64,000 nt of DNA from Hydrocarboniphaga daqingensis (GTDB taxonomy: Bacteria > Pseudomonadota > Gammaproteobacteria > Nevskiales > Nevskiaceae): positions 434,001 through 498,000 of the forward strand of contig NZ_FQWZ01000001.1 in the NCBI RefSeq assembly GCF_900129825.1, read 5' to 3'. Both the position numbers and the translations under genes were made by a program. The notes under the pieces are model-generated. The model saw nothing but the letters and a program-made list of their open reading frames with translations. It did not search any database and was not told the DNA's origin. The first letter of the stretch is position 1; each line of letters begins with the position of its first letter. This document shows, one piece after another, positions 63,366 to 64,000 of the stretch.

Positions 63366-64000
63366 TCAGCCGGAGCGCCGGCCTTGCCGCAGCCGCGCCA
63401 GCTTTTCGCCGATCTTGGCCTCCAGGCCGCGCGGCGTCGGCTGATAGAACTCGGTGCCGATCAAGGCATCGGGCATGAATTGCTGACCAGAGGCGTGCGC
63501 GTCGGCCTCGTCGTGGTCGTAGCGATAGCCATCGCCATAGCCAAGGTCCTTCATCAAGCCGGTCGGCGCATTGCGGATCGCCATCGGCACCTCGAGCGAG
63601 CCGGTGCGGTCGACCAGCGCGCGCGCCGCTTTATAGGCGGTGTACACCGCATTGCTCTTGGGCGCGACGGCCAGGTACACCACGGCCTGCGCCAGCGCCA
63701 GTTCACCTTCCGGGCTGCCGAGACGCTCGTAGCTGTCCCAGGACTCCAGACACAGCGCTTGAGCGCGCGGATCGGCCAGGCCGATGTCTTCGACTGCCAT
63801 CCGCACCAGCCGGCGCGCCAGGTAGCCGGCATCGACGCCGCCGTCGAGCATTCTGGCGAACCAGTACAACGCGGCGTCGGGATCGCTGCCGCGCACCGAC
63901 TTGTGCAGCGCCGAAATCTGGTCGTAGAAATTTTCGCCCTGCTTGTCGAAGCGGCGGAAGCCGCGGCCGAGCAGCTTTTCGAGCAGTGCGTCGCTGGCTT
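63366..64000 (-). CDS. rarA: Replication-associated recombination protein A, C-terminal part
   Basis: The frame is open to the window edge, so the 5' end (Walker motifs) is missing. Visible are LLEKLLGRGFRRFDKQGENFYDQISALHKSVRGSDPDAALYWFARMLDGG, LVRMAVEDIGLADPRAQ and PMAIRNAPTGLMKDLGYGDGYRYDHD, all typical of the RarA/MgsA C-terminal tetramerisation region. RarA is an AAA+ ATPase acting at stalled forks. It lies 63 bp upstream of serS on the same strand. Confidence 0.93.
   Translation of the reverse strand, partial: ASDALLEKLLGRGFRRFDKQGENFYDQISALHKSVRGSDPDAALYWFARMLDGGVDAGYLARRLVRMAVEDIGLADPRAQALCLESWDSYERLGSPEGELALAQAVVYLAVAPKSNAVYTAYKAARALVDRTGSLEVPMAIRNAPTGLMKDLGYGDGYRYDHDEADAHASGQQFMPDALIGTEFYQPTPRGLEAKIGEKLARLRQGRRSG

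Overview
The window is a GC-rich chromosomal segment of a gammaproteobacterium. The gene set (efp with the EpmA/EpmB modification genes, fused cysG, PBP1b with an LpoP-like lipoprotein, a FimX-like EAL protein, parC/parE, long PstC/PstA) and the attC type suggest the Xanthomonadales/Nevskiales neighbourhood. The sequence alone does not fix genus or species.

Positions 1-9.95 kb are the distal part of a sedentary chromosomal integron. About eighteen small genes all lie on the + strand. Almost every one is followed by a 56-78 bp imperfect palindrome bounded by RYYYAAC (R'') and GTTRRRY (R'), which are attC sites. The cargo is mostly unrecognised small membrane or soluble proteins. Recognisable members are a PH-domain-like membrane protein, a Suppressor-of-fused (SUFU) protein, a PaiB-type FMN-binding protein, an LprI/DUF1311 protein, an HD-superfamily hydrolase and a DUF4272 gene broken by one in-frame TGA. 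One cassette occurs twice (about 98% identical, 4.6 kb apart). Two 18-bp sites at the left flank a cassette without a normal attC, and the attC sites decay towards the right end. No integrase gene is visible; it presumably lies left of the window or is lost.

From 9.96 kb onwards the DNA is compact core genome. Region by region: rmuC; pspF divergent from a sigma-54 promoter driving a small exported protein, pspA, pspB and pspC (envelope stress); a TetR regulator, an AIM24-like protein and an M48 protease; a glycine-zipper protein, a small exported protein and a PhoP/PhoQ-like two-component pair; an esterase lipoprotein, orn, a TonB-C-like lipoprotein, phhB, recR and a TSUP transporter; efp-epmA with divergent epmB; a FimX-like protein, an exported RidA-like protein and a strong terminator; htpX, parC and parE; xseB-ispA-dxs (isoprenoid precursors); cysG; dnaX-ybaB; a tandem AAA+ ATPase and the SRP RNA; tsaB, a YoaA-type helicase, an LpoP-like lipoprotein and mrcB (peptidoglycan synthesis); the pstSCAB-phoU phosphate operon behind a perfect Pho box; a second TSUP transporter, cysB, a sulfite reductase and its DUF934 partner (sulfur assimilation); serS; and the 3' part of rarA at the right edge.

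The most unusual part is the integron: the minimal attC-like sites, the duplicated cassette whose second copy has a damaged R'' box, the orphan R' core, the nonsense-interrupted DUF4272 gene and the unknown cargo. In the core, the points most worth following up are the LpoP-like partner of PBP1b, the extra small gene heading the psp operon, and the attenuator and inverted-repeat architecture of the pst operon.
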